A stretch of DNA of 64,000 bases from Chitinophaga oryziterrae (GTDB lineage Bacteria; Bacteroidota; Bacteroidia; Chitinophagales; Chitinophagaceae): assembly GCF_009758125.1 (NCBI RefSeq), contig NZ_WRXO01000002.1, positions 310,001 to 374,000 on the forward strand, read 5' to 3'. Positions 8,251-17,679 of this stretch are shown here, in pieces (position 1 is the first letter of the stretch; each line of letters opens with the position of its first letter). The notes under the pieces are model-generated. The model had not been told where the DNA came from, made no database searches, and saw only the letters and a program-made list of their open reading frames with translations. The position numbers were made by a program, and so were the translations under genes.

Positions 8251-9231
8251 CTACGCCATCATCATCTCTTTATTATACTTATTCCTGTATTCGACAGGAG
8301 ATAATCCCGTTACTTTTTTGAAGATGGTCCTGAAGGCTTTCGTATCTGCATAACCCACATCATACATTACTTCATTGACGTTTTTACGGGTATTCTCCAG
8401 CTGTTTCTTTGCTGCTTCAATCTTCACACGCTGAATATATTCGCTGGGCGTATTATTTGTAGCTTTCTTAAAGCGTCTTTCAAAATGGCGTCTGCCGATG
8501 GCAAATTTAACCGCCAGATCTTCTATGGATATTTTCTCTGTTACATTCTTTTCAATGAACTCCTGCGCCTGTTTGATAGGCTCATCTTCATGTTTCTTCT
8601 GCCCGTTGAACATAATAAAGGGCGACTGGCTCTTACGGTCTATTTCTATTGCAAAGAATTTGGATGCTTTAATCGCCATTGTACGGCTGGTATATTTCTC
8701 TACCAGGTGCAGCAGCAGGTTCCAGTAAGAGTTAGCCCCACCACTGGAATAAAGCCCCTGTTCATCGGTAACGATACTTCCATCTGTCAGCGTTACATCC
8801 GGGAACAGGGTCCGGAATTCATTGGCAAATAGCCAGTGTGTTGAGCATTTCTTCCCGTTCAGCAAACCTGTAGCCGCCAGCAAAAATGCACCTATACAAA
8901 GAGAGGCTACTTCGGCCCCTTGCCGGTACTGTTCCACTATCCAGGGGATCATAGCCTTATTTGCTTCCAGAGCGGCGTAGATATCCCCACTTAATGCAGG
9001 TATGATGATCAGGTCTGTGGCAGGAGTATCTGTAATCAGCGCATCTGTATGCACATAAAACACCCCGTTGTGTAACGGAATCTCCTTTTTCAGGCCAATA
9101 AGCTGCACATTAAAGGCAGGTTCTTCTCCGGCTTCCTGTAAAAACTGGTTAATGGCAGTGAACATATAACGTGGATCTACGATACTTGCCGGAACTGCTT
9201 CATTAAACACAAGTATTGAAATATGCTTCAT
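8251..9231 (-). CDS. GlxA-type transcriptional regulator (DJ-1/PfpI domain + AraC HTH), paralogue
   Basis: A 326-residue regulator with the same order as the 1601-2569 protein: DJ-1/PfpI domain (about 1-190, elbow ASLCIGAFLLA), then two AraC helix-turn-helix motifs (IGRRHFERRFKK; LSPVEYRNKY). The two proteins align along their whole length, so they are paralogues. I chose the ATG at 9231, which gives the matching N-terminus MKHISILVFNEA; the longer reading from 9282 adds 17 residues without counterpart. It is divergent from the SRPBCC and RibD-like genes, with motif copy 2 (9291-9309) in between, so control of those two genes is likely. Confidence 0.92.
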   Translation of the reverse strand: MKHISILVFNEAVPASIVDPRYMFTAINQFLQEAGEEPAFNVQLIGLKKEIPLHNGVFYVHTDALITDTPATDLIIIPALSGDIYAALEANKAMIPWIVEQYRQGAEVASLCIGAFLLAATGLLNGKKCSTHWLFANEFRTLFPDVTLTDGSIVTDEQGLYSSGGANSYWNLLLHLVEKYTSRTMAIKASKFFAIEIDRKSQSPFIMFNGQKKHEDEPIKQAQEFIEKNVTEKISIEDLAVKFAIGRRHFERRFKKATNNTPSEYIQRVKIEAAKKQLENTRKNVNEVMYDVGYADTKAFRTIFKKVTGLSPVEYRNKYNKEMMMA

Positions 9232-9290
9232 TTGTAGGTTTTTAGGTCGTAGAGTAGTAAAAATAAGGAAATTAAGTCGCAACTACCCCT

Positions 9291-9309
9291 GTAAGATGTC
9301 CTATTTACA
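9291..9309. promoter_or_regulatory. Candidate GlxA operator/promoter motif, copy 2
   Basis: gtaagatgtcctatttaca, 60 bp upstream of the GlxA start (9231) and 54 bp upstream of the SRPBCC start (9364). It matches 2608-2627 except for one missing T and one C/G change. A good Bacteroidota -7 box, tacttttg (TAnnTTTG), follows at 9335-9342 for the plus-strand genes; a matching -33 TTTG is not obvious. Confidence 0.5.
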
Positions 9310-9363
9310 CATGATAAAATTATATTAATGAGAATACTTTTGTAACAATAAATTATTACCCAT

Positions 9364-9906
9364 ATGAATATCTTACTGATTATCGTATCGCTTATAATAT
9401 TACTCTTTATAATAGGCTTATTCTCAAAGAAATCGTATGCTATTCAACGGAACATTATTATTGACAAGCCCAAGCAGGACGTCTTTAACTACCTGAAATA
9501 CCTGAAGAACCAGGATCATTACAGTAAATGGGTAATGACCGACCCCAACATGAAAAAGACATTTACCGGTACTGATGGGACCGTAGGATTTATCTATGCA
9601 TGGGATGGTAATAAAAAGGCAGGTAAGGGTGAACAGGAGATCAAGAACATAGTAGAAGGGGAAAAACTGGATGTGGAAGTACGTTTTATAAGACCTTTCG
9701 CCGGATTGGCACAAACACCGTTCACAACCACCGCCTTATCACCAAACCAGACAAAGGTCACCTGGGGAATGAGCAGCACCATGAAGTACCCCATGAACAT
9801 CATGTTGTTATTTATGAACATGGAGAAAATGCTGGGGAGGGATATGGAGATCAGTCTTGTAAATATGAAAAATATCCTTGAGGAAGGAGTTATTACTTCA
9901 TTATAA
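9364..9906 (+). CDS. Membrane-anchored SRPBCC family protein
   Basis: A 180-residue protein. Residues 3-20 form a single hydrophobic N-terminal segment (MNILLIIVSLIILLFIIGLF). The rest has the START/Bet v1-like (SRPBCC) pattern: RNIIIDKPKQDVFNYLKYLKN near residue 29, a central DGTVGFIYAW strand, TTALSPNQTKVTWGMS near residue 120 and a long C-terminal helix ending KNILEE. These domains bind hydrophobic ligands; the ligand is unknown. It is the first gene of a two-gene unit with the RibD-like reductase 10 bp downstream, under a divergent GlxA regulator. Confidence 0.85.
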   Translation: MNILLIIVSLIILLFIIGLFSKKSYAIQRNIIIDKPKQDVFNYLKYLKNQDHYSKWVMTDPNMKKTFTGTDGTVGFIYAWDGNKKAGKGEQEIKNIVEGEKLDVEVRFIRPFAGLAQTPFTTTALSPNQTKVTWGMSSTMKYPMNIMLLFMNMEKMLGRDMEISLVNMKNILEEGVITSL

Positions 9907-9916
9907 ATACGTGTGC

Positions 9917-10480
9917 ATGCGAAAAGTGGTCCTTTCCATGAATGTAACACTGGATGGTTTTATAGCAGGCCCCAATTGTGAACTCGACTGGCATTTTGAA
10001 AGATGGGGAGCAGATATGGCGCATTCTCTGTGTGAACAGTTAAGCAGAGCGGATACGATCATTCTTGGGCGGGTAACTTACAGTGCAATGGCCGGATACT
10101 GGCCTAACCGGGCTGCGGATATGTCTTTCCCAAGGGAAGACCTGGCATTCGCAGAGATGATGAACCGTTATGAAAAAGTTGTCTTCTCCAGGAGTATGGA
10201 TACCCCGGTTTGGAATAATTCGAGGTTCGTAAAGGGGAATACCGGTAAAGAGATCCTGCAGTTAAAACAACAGACCGGTAAGGATATTATCATCTACGGA
10301 AGTGGTAAACTGGTGAACTCTTTAATGCAGTTAAACCTGATTGATGAATACCTGCTCTGGGTACATCCTGTTATATTAGGTAAAGGGAAACCGTTGTTTA
10401 AAGATAGGATCAACATGAAACTGATGAAATTGAAGACGTTTGACTCCGGCGTCGTTATATTATATTATAAAGCAGATTAA
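9917..10480 (+). CDS. Dihydrofolate reductase family protein (RibD C-terminal domain-like)
   Basis: A 187-residue protein of the RibD C-terminal/DHFR-like fold: start RKVVLSMNVTLDGFIAGP, then DTIILGRVTYSAMAGYWP (about residue 52), FSRSMDTPVW, the nucleotide-binding-like DIIIYGSGKLVNSLMQ (about 126) and LLWVHPVILGKGKPLF (about 150). The family uses NAD(P)H; small stand-alone members have no settled substrate. The longer reading from 9878 overlaps the previous gene and adds 13 non-family residues, so the ATG at 9917 is preferred. Co-transcription with the SRPBCC gene is likely. Confidence 0.88.
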   Translation: MRKVVLSMNVTLDGFIAGPNCELDWHFERWGADMAHSLCEQLSRADTIILGRVTYSAMAGYWPNRAADMSFPREDLAFAEMMNRYEKVVFSRSMDTPVWNNSRFVKGNTGKEILQLKQQTGKDIIIYGSGKLVNSLMQLNLIDEYLLWVHPVILGKGKPLFKDRINMKLMKLKTFDSGVVILYYKAD

Positions 10481-10704
10481 CCCTAATTTTCAATTAGTTA
10501 TACGCCATAGCTGTATAATATTCCATGCCTCACCAAAATTTCCATGCCGATATTTACAGGTAATTGTATAATCTTCCATTCCCAGGGAGATAAGGTCCCG
10601 TTAACTTAGCATTCCACGAAGAACTGTAGCAGATATAAAGATAAATTCCATCATCAACCAGAATTAGTCTCTCTGTTAGCCGGGACAATGTTAAAGAATT
10701 CGTT

Positions 10705-12897
10705 ATGAAAAAAATGATCCGAAGTATCCAGCTTCCGGGTACGACCTTTCTATTATTTATTTGTCTGATCTGTAGTTGCCGTAAAAAAGCATTTGATGAA
10801 TATTATGGCCGTCCCGATTGGCTCGCGTCTCCTATCTACCAACAGTTAGAAGCACATAAGAACTTCAAACACCTGCTGGCTACTATTGATAAGGCCGGGT
10901 ATAAAGATATCCTTGGTAAGGCTGGTTACTGGACATTCTTTGCTCCCAATGACGCTGCCTTTGAAAAGTATTTCCAGGAAAAGGGGATTAGCGGGGATGA
11001 TGGTATTGACTCCCTCATGGCCCGTAAAATAGTGACCTACGCACTTGTGTATAATGCTTACCGGAAAGATCAGCTGAGCAACTACCAAAGAGCGGGACAA
11101 CCGGATACCAGTCAGGGTTACAAAAGGAAAACCACTTACTACGACTGGGTATACACAGAAACCGGCCATTCAGGCAAGATTATAGCCGCCAACAGGAACG
11201 GGGGATATGCGGCCAATGATAACAACAATAAAAACATCCCTTACTTTATCGACAGGTATTTATCTGCAAACGGATTAAGTGGTGCGGACTATAATTTCTT
11301 TTATCCTGGTATTCCCTATACCGGTTTTAATGTAATGGATGCTGCGGTGGTGAATGCAGATATCGCTGCTGAAAATGGTATCATCCATGAAATAGATAAA
11401 GTGTTACTGCCTTTGCAGAACCTGGAAGGTTATTTATCAGCTAATCCGGACTATAGTGAGTTTAAAAGCCTGCTGGACAAACTGGTTGCTTACCAGTCGA
11501 ATGCCGATCTCACACACCGTAATATGGTGCTGACAGGATCTACGGATTCAGTATTTGTGAAACTATACAGTGCGGCATTAGCCTTCTCTCCCAACAATGA
11601 AAATTATATCTCATCCGGTACTGATGCACAAACAGGCGGATGGACATTGTTCGTACCTAAGAACGATGTGTTGCGCGCTTATGAAAAGGAGATACTTGTC
11701 AATTATGGCACGTTCGAAGCTGCTCCTCCAACAGTGCTGTTAAGCCTGTTGAATGCTCATATGTGGCAGAACAGTGTATGGCCTGGTAAACTGGCTATAA
11801 CGGGTAACAGTCAGCATGAAGTACCCACCTTTACAATGTCTGATATAACAGATAAAAAGGTGCTTAGTAACGGTTTTTTCTATGGGATGAATACCGTGCA
11901 GGATGCCAATGTATTCAGAACCGTTTACGGGAAACCTTTTCTTGATCCTGCCTATTCTCTTATGACAAGAGCGCTGGATGCAGACCTGAAATTTTCTATC
12001 ATTAATCCCAGTATAAAATATACAATATTCATGATGCCCGATACAAAACTACGGGCTGCAGGATATGATTTTAATTCAGACAGGAATGACTGGTCGTACC
12101 AGGCAGCAGGTGGGACTATCCAGTTTGGTTCAGGCGCACAGGACAGACTATACCGCATTTTACAAACATCCGTATTAACTACCCTGAATGGAGAACTGGA
12201 CGATCTTTCCGGAGAAGGCATTATCGAAGCATGGAACGGAGAGTATGTACGGTATAAGAACAATACTGTATTTGCGAGCGGGAATGCGGACGCCGGTACT
12301 GTACTGCACATTGAAAAACTAAGTACGGCGAAGAATGGTAATGTGTATTATACAGATGGACTGCTCACCTTCACAGAAAACCCTATTGGTTATCATATTG
12401 AACAACTGGCAGCTACGGATCCCACCAACTTTAACAGCTTTTACCAGTATCTGAAAAGTGCCTCTTCATGGACAAGTACCAAGGATATTGCAGGTACTGT
12501 TCCCGGTAATTTCTATACAGTACTGATACCTACCAATGCTGCTATTTCAACAGCGGTTAAAGAAGGCTGGCTACCGGGAGATGCTACAACAGGCACGCCT
12601 AATTTCACCCCTACAACAGATGTAGATAAAGAGAAAGTCAACCGTTTTATCAACTACCACATCATCAATAAAAGCACCATTGTTCCTGATGGTAAAAAAT
12701 CCGGCGCCTTTGAAACCCTGCTGAGAACAACGGGAGGGGATCTGACTTTCATTACAATAAACAATCAGTTGAACGTAATGGAGCTGAGAGATGCATTTAA
12801 TAACAGCGTGCTGGTGAATGTGGCCAGGAGTAATAACCTGTCTAACCGGGCAGTCATTCACTCCATTAATAATTTTCTCAGATACAAAGTTCAATAA
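10705..12897 (+). CDS. Fasciclin (FAS1) repeat lipoprotein
   Basis: A 730-residue lipoprotein: signal peptide ending in the lipobox CSC with Cys about 25, then RKKAFDEYY. I see about four FAS1-like repeats: residues about 48-235 (HKNFKHLLATIDKAG, WTFFAPNDAAFEKYF, GIIHEIDKVLLP), about 240-400 (WTLFVPKNDVLRAYE), about 415-560 (YTIFMMPDTKLRAAG) and about 575-728 (YTVLIPTNAAISTAV, RAVIHSINNFLRYK). FAS1 domains mediate adhesion or glycan/protein binding. It opens the operon and is 2 bp from the SusC start; by position it probably works at the cell surface with the SusCD transporters. Confidence 0.9.
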   Translation: MKKMIRSIQLPGTTFLLFICLICSCRKKAFDEYYGRPDWLASPIYQQLEAHKNFKHLLATIDKAGYKDILGKAGYWTFFAPNDAAFEKYFQEKGISGDDGIDSLMARKIVTYALVYNAYRKDQLSNYQRAGQPDTSQGYKRKTTYYDWVYTETGHSGKIIAANRNGGYAANDNNNKNIPYFIDRYLSANGLSGADYNFFYPGIPYTGFNVMDAAVVNADIAAENGIIHEIDKVLLPLQNLEGYLSANPDYSEFKSLLDKLVAYQSNADLTHRNMVLTGSTDSVFVKLYSAALAFSPNNENYISSGTDAQTGGWTLFVPKNDVLRAYEKEILVNYGTFEAAPPTVLLSLLNAHMWQNSVWPGKLAITGNSQHEVPTFTMSDITDKKVLSNGFFYGMNTVQDANVFRTVYGKPFLDPAYSLMTRALDADLKFSIINPSIKYTIFMMPDTKLRAAGYDFNSDRNDWSYQAAGGTIQFGSGAQDRLYRILQTSVLTTLNGELDDLSGEGIIEAWNGEYVRYKNNTVFASGNADAGTVLHIEKLSTAKNGNVYYTDGLLTFTENPIGYHIEQLAATDPTNFNSFYQYLKSASSWTSTKDIAGTVPGNFYTVLIPTNAAISTAVKEGWLPGDATTGTPNFTPTTDVDKEKVNRFINYHIINKSTIVPDGKKSGAFETLLRTTGGDLTFITINNQLNVMELRDAFNNSVLVNVARSNNLSNRAVIHSINNFLRYKVQ

Positions 12898-12899
12898 CA

Positions 12900-15800
12900 A
12901 TGATCAATATGTACAAACAACCCTTCATAATTCTCTGTTTGCTGATCATGCTATTCAATTCTCTGCATGCGCAGAAAGTTGAAAAGATTACGGTAAGAGG
13001 TAAGGTATTGGATGCAGGGACAAAGTTGCCGGTCATTGGAGCGTCCGTGGTTGAACTGGACAAAGACAAACGTACTGTAGCAGGCGTAGTGACAGATATA
13101 GACGGAAACTTTGCTCTTCGTATTTCCAATCCTAAAAATCAGATCTCCGTTTCTTTTATCAGCTATAAAACTATCATACAACCTATCAATGACAGAACGG
13201 TTATCAATTTTCTACTGACCTCCAATACAAGGGATTTAAATGAGGTAAACATTACTGCCCGTCAGACAGTAGACAATGGTACCGGTATGAATATAGAAAG
13301 CCGTAATACCACGTTTGCCACGGCTACTATCAAGGCCAAAGACCTGGAAGAACTGTCTGCTACATCCATAGATCAGGCATTGCAGGGACGCCTTCCCGGT
13401 GTGGATATCGGTACTACGTCCGGCGATCCCGGTGCAGGCATGTCTATTCGCATCAGGGGAACTGCTTCTATCAATGGTTCTGCCAACCCGTTGATTGTGC
13501 TGGATGGAATGCCATATGATACAGAAGTGCCTTCCGATTTCAATTTCGGGAGCGCCGATGAACAGGGATATGCGCAGCTGCTGAATATAGCACCTTCTGA
13601 TATCAGGGACATTACCGTGCTGAAAGATGCTGCGGCCACTGCTGTATGGGGATCAAGGGCTGCTAACGGCGTATTGATCATTAATACGAAAAGAGGCAAT
13701 ATCGGTAAGCCATCTATCACCTATAATTTCAAAGGCACATTTTCAAAACAACCTGCTAATGTGCCATTGCTGAGTGGCGACCAGTATGCTACACTGATAC
13801 CGGAAGAGATTGCAAACACTGGTGGACTGCCCTTAAACATCCAGACCAACAAAGAGTTTTCATTCGATCCTTATGATCCTTACTGGTATTACAATTACAG
13901 TAACAATACCGATTGGGTGAAAGCGATTACCCGTATTGGCTATTCCCAGGAACATAATGTGTCTATGACCGGTGGTGGTGAAAAGGCCCGCTATTATGCA
14001 TCTGTCGGGTATCTGGACCAGAAGGGGACTACCGTAGGTACTGCGCTGGGCCGTATTACCTCTAAAATTAACCTGGACTATAACGTGTCTAACCGTATCC
14101 GTTTCAGATCGGATATCACCTATACGCATGTGGTGAATAACCTGAATTATGTACCGGATAAAAGTTACCAGGTAAGAGGGGTGGCCTATACTAAAATGCC
14201 CAACATGGCCATTCATGAATATGATGAATATGGGAACGTTACACCTAATTATCTGTCGCCTGCTTCTAACATCCAGGGTATTTACTACCAGACTTATAAC
14301 CCGGTGGCATTGGCCATGGAGAGTATGTACAAGCAGGTAGGAGAGCGTATCACTCCTAAATTCAATATTCAGTATGACGTAATCCCATCCTCCCTGCTGG
14401 CTACTTTTGATGTACAGTTTGATATTAATAATACTAAAGCAACTACTTTCCTGCCACAGGTAGCTACAGGTCGCCCGGTAACAGAAACAGTGGTAAACCG
14501 GGCAGGAGACAGCGATGGAGATGTGCTGGACGTATATACAAAGACCAATTTAATATACACCCGTAAAAAGAACGACGTTAACCATAATCTGCAGGCGCTG
14601 ATGTCTGTACAAACAGAAGACAGGAATTATGTGACGCATAATGTGCTTACTTCCAATACTGCTTCTTCCGCATTCCAGGACCCATCCAATCCTTCCAGAA
14701 CTGCTAATTCAGATCTGGTGCTGGAGTCTGTGCAGGGAAGAACAAGAAGTGTAGGACTGTTATTACAAGGCCAGTATGGCCTGTTAGACAGGTATATTAT
14801 CAATGCGGGTATCCGTGGTGATGGTAATTCAAGATTTGGCCCTAATCACCGGTATGGATTATTTCCTTCGCTTTCATTGAGATGGCGTTTTTCAGGAGAA
14901 CCATTCATGAAAAAATATAAGTTCATTGATGACCTGAGTTTCAGGGCCAGTTATGGACAGAGTGGTTCTGCTCCGCCTGATAAAGATGCCTGGAATTATT
15001 TCAATACTTATCAGCCTTTTGGATATAGCTATATGGATTTGGCTGGCGTGTATCCTTCTAATATTGAACTCTCTAACCTGAAATGGCAGACGGTGGTAGG
15101 GCAGAACCTGGGCTTTAATCTGTGGATTTTTAAGAACAGGATAAGGGTAGATGTGGAAGCCTACCGGAACCGCACTAAAGACATGTTTTACGAGAACCTG
15201 CAAATCCCTTCCTACTCAGGGTTTTCAGACATAGCCATGAATGTGGGGACAATGGACAACCAGGGATGGGAAGTGTTGCTGAATACGATCCCTGTAAAAA
15301 CAAAGAACTGGCAGATAGGCTTTGATCTCAATATTGCCCGCAATACAAATGTGGTGAGATCAGTCTCTGAATTCTTCCCCAGGGAGAATAATGTGGCCAT
15401 CAATCAGAATGGCCTGTATAAGACCTATTTACAGATAGGCAACCCTTTCGGATCATACTATGGCTTCAGGTATAAAGGTGTCTATAAAGACCGGGATGCC
15501 ACCATTGTGAGGGATGCCAAAGGTGGTAAGATAGCGGGCGCCAATGGGCAAACATTGTACATGCGTTTTAATTACCCTGCTACAGACTACACCTTTCAGC
15601 CAGGTGATGCCATGTATGAGGATATCAATCATGATGGCAATATCGATAACAAAGACATCGTATACCTGGGTAACGGGATCCCTAAAATTACAGGTGGATT
15701 CGGTCCTAATGTTAGTTTCAAGGGCAGCCTGAAACTGACGACCTACTTTGTGTACCGGCTGGGATATCAACTGGTGAACCAGGCTGATATGAATACGAGC

Positions 15801-16184
15801 AACATGTATGGATATGATAACCAGAGTACCGTCGTATTGAGAAGATGGCGTAATCCCGGCGATGTAACAGATATACCAAGAGCATTATACCGTTCCGGTT
15901 ATAACTGGCTGGGATCCGACAGATATGTGCAGAATGCCTCTTTCGTACGGCTGCAATCCGTTACTCTGCGATACAATTTTGGGAAGAGGATACTGGATAA
16001 ACTGGGGATCAGGAGCGCGGGATGTTATATCACAGCAGAGAATTTATATACCTGGACGAAGTACATCGGTCAGAATCCCGATGTATCTATGAAAGGAGAT
16101 AATGATCCTTTTGCTTATCCGGTGGATAATGCCCTTACCCCTCCTGCAAAGAATTTCCTGATAGGCATCACTGCCAGTTTTTAA
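12900..16184 (+). CDS. SusC/RagA family TonB-linked outer membrane transporter
   Basis: A 1094-residue TonB-dependent receptor. After a signal peptide (to about residue 24, HAQ) comes a carboxypeptidase-regulatory-like domain (about 30-115, VRGKVLDAGTKLPVIGASV), a plug domain (about 140-260, with LQGRLPGVDIGTTSGDPGAGM, SINGSANPLIVLDGMPYD and the SusC signature VLKDAAATAVWGSRAANGVLIINTKRG) and a 22-strand barrel ending in a Phe (GITASF). It imports oligosaccharides with the lid lipoprotein SusD encoded next. There is no STN signalling domain, so control by an anti-sigma partner is unlikely. An alternative start lies three codons downstream. Confidence 0.95.
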   Translation: MINMYKQPFIILCLLIMLFNSLHAQKVEKITVRGKVLDAGTKLPVIGASVVELDKDKRTVAGVVTDIDGNFALRISNPKNQISVSFISYKTIIQPINDRTVINFLLTSNTRDLNEVNITARQTVDNGTGMNIESRNTTFATATIKAKDLEELSATSIDQALQGRLPGVDIGTTSGDPGAGMSIRIRGTASINGSANPLIVLDGMPYDTEVPSDFNFGSADEQGYAQLLNIAPSDIRDITVLKDAAATAVWGSRAANGVLIINTKRGNIGKPSITYNFKGTFSKQPANVPLLSGDQYATLIPEEIANTGGLPLNIQTNKEFSFDPYDPYWYYNYSNNTDWVKAITRIGYSQEHNVSMTGGGEKARYYASVGYLDQKGTTVGTALGRITSKINLDYNVSNRIRFRSDITYTHVVNNLNYVPDKSYQVRGVAYTKMPNMAIHEYDEYGNVTPNYLSPASNIQGIYYQTYNPVALAMESMYKQVGERITPKFNIQYDVIPSSLLATFDVQFDINNTKATTFLPQVATGRPVTETVVNRAGDSDGDVLDVYTKTNLIYTRKKNDVNHNLQALMSVQTEDRNYVTHNVLTSNTASSAFQDPSNPSRTANSDLVLESVQGRTRSVGLLLQGQYGLLDRYIINAGIRGDGNSRFGPNHRYGLFPSLSLRWRFSGEPFMKKYKFIDDLSFRASYGQSGSAPPDKDAWNYFNTYQPFGYSYMDLAGVYPSNIELSNLKWQTVVGQNLGFNLWIFKNRIRVDVEAYRNRTKDMFYENLQIPSYSGFSDIAMNVGTMDNQGWEVLLNTIPVKTKNWQIGFDLNIARNTNVVRSVSEFFPRENNVAINQNGLYKTYLQIGNPFGSYYGFRYKGVYKDRDATIVRDAKGGKIAGANGQTLYMRFNYPATDYTFQPGDAMYEDINHDGNIDNKDIVYLGNGIPKITGGFGPNVSFKGSLKLTTYFVYRLGYQLVNQADMNTSNMYGYDNQSTVVLRRWRNPGDVTDIPRALYRSGYNWLGSDRYVQNASFVRLQSVTLRYNFGKRILDKLGIRSAGCYITAENLYTWTKYIGQNPDVSMKGDNDPFAYPVDNALTPPAKNFLIGITASF

Positions 16185-16194
16185 ACTGATAGAT

Positions 16195-17670
16195 ATGAAA
16201 TACAAATTTCTTTTGATAATGATCTTTTTATCATCCTGTAGTAAATGGCTGGATGTAAAACCACAGGATGGCATTATCCGTGATAACTACTGGCAGAATA
16301 AGGAACAGCTAAAGGCGGCTGTCATTGGCTGTTACGCTTCACTGCTGGATAATGCACTGGTGCAGAATCTTTTTGTATGGGGAGAATTAAGAGCAGATAT
16401 GGTGAGCTCAACACTGTATACGACCGTGGATGAAATCAGTATCATGCAGGCGAATATCCTTGCCAGTAATAGTTATACAGGCTGGGCTGCTGTTTACCGT
16501 ACTATCAACTATTGCAATACAGTAATCGACTTTGCCTCGCAGGTTATTGAATCAGATAAAACATTAACCCAGGAACAACTGGATGCCTATCTCGCAGAAG
16601 CACATGGACTGAGGGCACTGATGTACTATTATTTGCTCAGGTCATTCGGGGAAGTGCCGCTGCAATTAAAGGCCAGCTCCGGTGATGATCAGTTGCAGCA
16701 GCTTAAAAAGAGTACACAACAGGAAGTGTATGATCAGATCATGAAAGATCTTCTTTTTGCTGAACAGCATGCACTGGAAACCTACGGGAATATACTGGAA
16801 GATAAAGGCCGGCTTACAAAGTTTTCGATATATGCTATTGAAGCAGATGCCTTTTTGTGGATGGAAAAGTATGATGATTGCATCGCTGCATGTGATAAGA
16901 TCATCCTTTCAGGCAGGTTTGGATTAATGGATGGCAATGTACAATCACAGTGGTTCAATACCGTATATTTCACAGGTAATTCCAATGAAAGCATTTTTGA
17001 ATTTCAGTTTGATAAACAAAAGTTAAACCCATTCTACCCGATGTTTGGCGCTGCCAATAATCGTTTCATTGGTGCTCCCAGGGTGATGGAAGAAGTGTAT
17101 GGGATAGATATAACAGATGCGACGAAGAAAGATATAAGGGGGGATGGGGGTTCTATGCGGGCTACTGACCAGATGATCTGGAAGTTTGCAGGTGCTACCA
17201 GCGGTACACAACTGGATGCGAGAACGGCTGCGGACTCCTATGCACATTGGTTTGTATACCGCTTTGCGGATATCCTGCTGCTGAAAGCGGAAGCACTGGC
17301 CTGGACGAACAGGGGTACAGAGGCATTGGAACTGGTAGGCAGTATACGGTCAAGGGCACATGCACTGGTTTTTACGGAAAGAACGCCGGACCCGGCTTCT
17401 GCAATAGATGTATCCAATTATATACTGGAAGAAAGGTCCCGTGAATTTGCTTTTGAAGGTAAGCGCTGGTATGATGTATTACGCCATGCGAAACGGAATA
17501 ACTATGCACATCTTGACATCCTGCTGGACATGGTGGCATTCAATGCGCCAGGAAACATGCAGCAGTCGATTATCAATAAGTACAAAGATGTGCGCAGCCA
17601 TTACTTCCCGATTAATCAGTACGAGTTGCAGGCGGATAAGCAACTGGTGCAGAATCCTTATTACCAATAA
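16195..17670 (+). CDS. RagB/SusD family nutrient-uptake outer membrane lipoprotein
   Basis: A 491-residue SusD-like lipoprotein, 10 bp behind its SusC. The lipobox is LSSC (Cys15), followed by the usual KWLDVKPQDG. Family hallmarks are AEAHGLRALMYYYLLRSFGEVPL (around residue 136), the TPR-like helices of the N-terminal half, FRFADILLLKAEAL-type text (YRFADILLLKAEALA, about 352) and the C-terminal LEERSREFAFEGKRWYDVLRH (about 410). It should cap SusC and bind glycan at the surface. Confidence 0.95.
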   Translation: MKYKFLLIMIFLSSCSKWLDVKPQDGIIRDNYWQNKEQLKAAVIGCYASLLDNALVQNLFVWGELRADMVSSTLYTTVDEISIMQANILASNSYTGWAAVYRTINYCNTVIDFASQVIESDKTLTQEQLDAYLAEAHGLRALMYYYLLRSFGEVPLQLKASSGDDQLQQLKKSTQQEVYDQIMKDLLFAEQHALETYGNILEDKGRLTKFSIYAIEADAFLWMEKYDDCIAACDKIILSGRFGLMDGNVQSQWFNTVYFTGNSNESIFEFQFDKQKLNPFYPMFGAANNRFIGAPRVMEEVYGIDITDATKKDIRGDGGSMRATDQMIWKFAGATSGTQLDARTAADSYAHWFVYRFADILLLKAEALAWTNRGTEALELVGSIRSRAHALVFTERTPDPASAIDVSNYILEERSREFAFEGKRWYDVLRHAKRNNYAHLDILLDMVAFNAPGNMQQSIINKYKDVRSHYFPINQYELQADKQLVQNPYYQ

Positions 17671-17679
17671 AACTACGTT

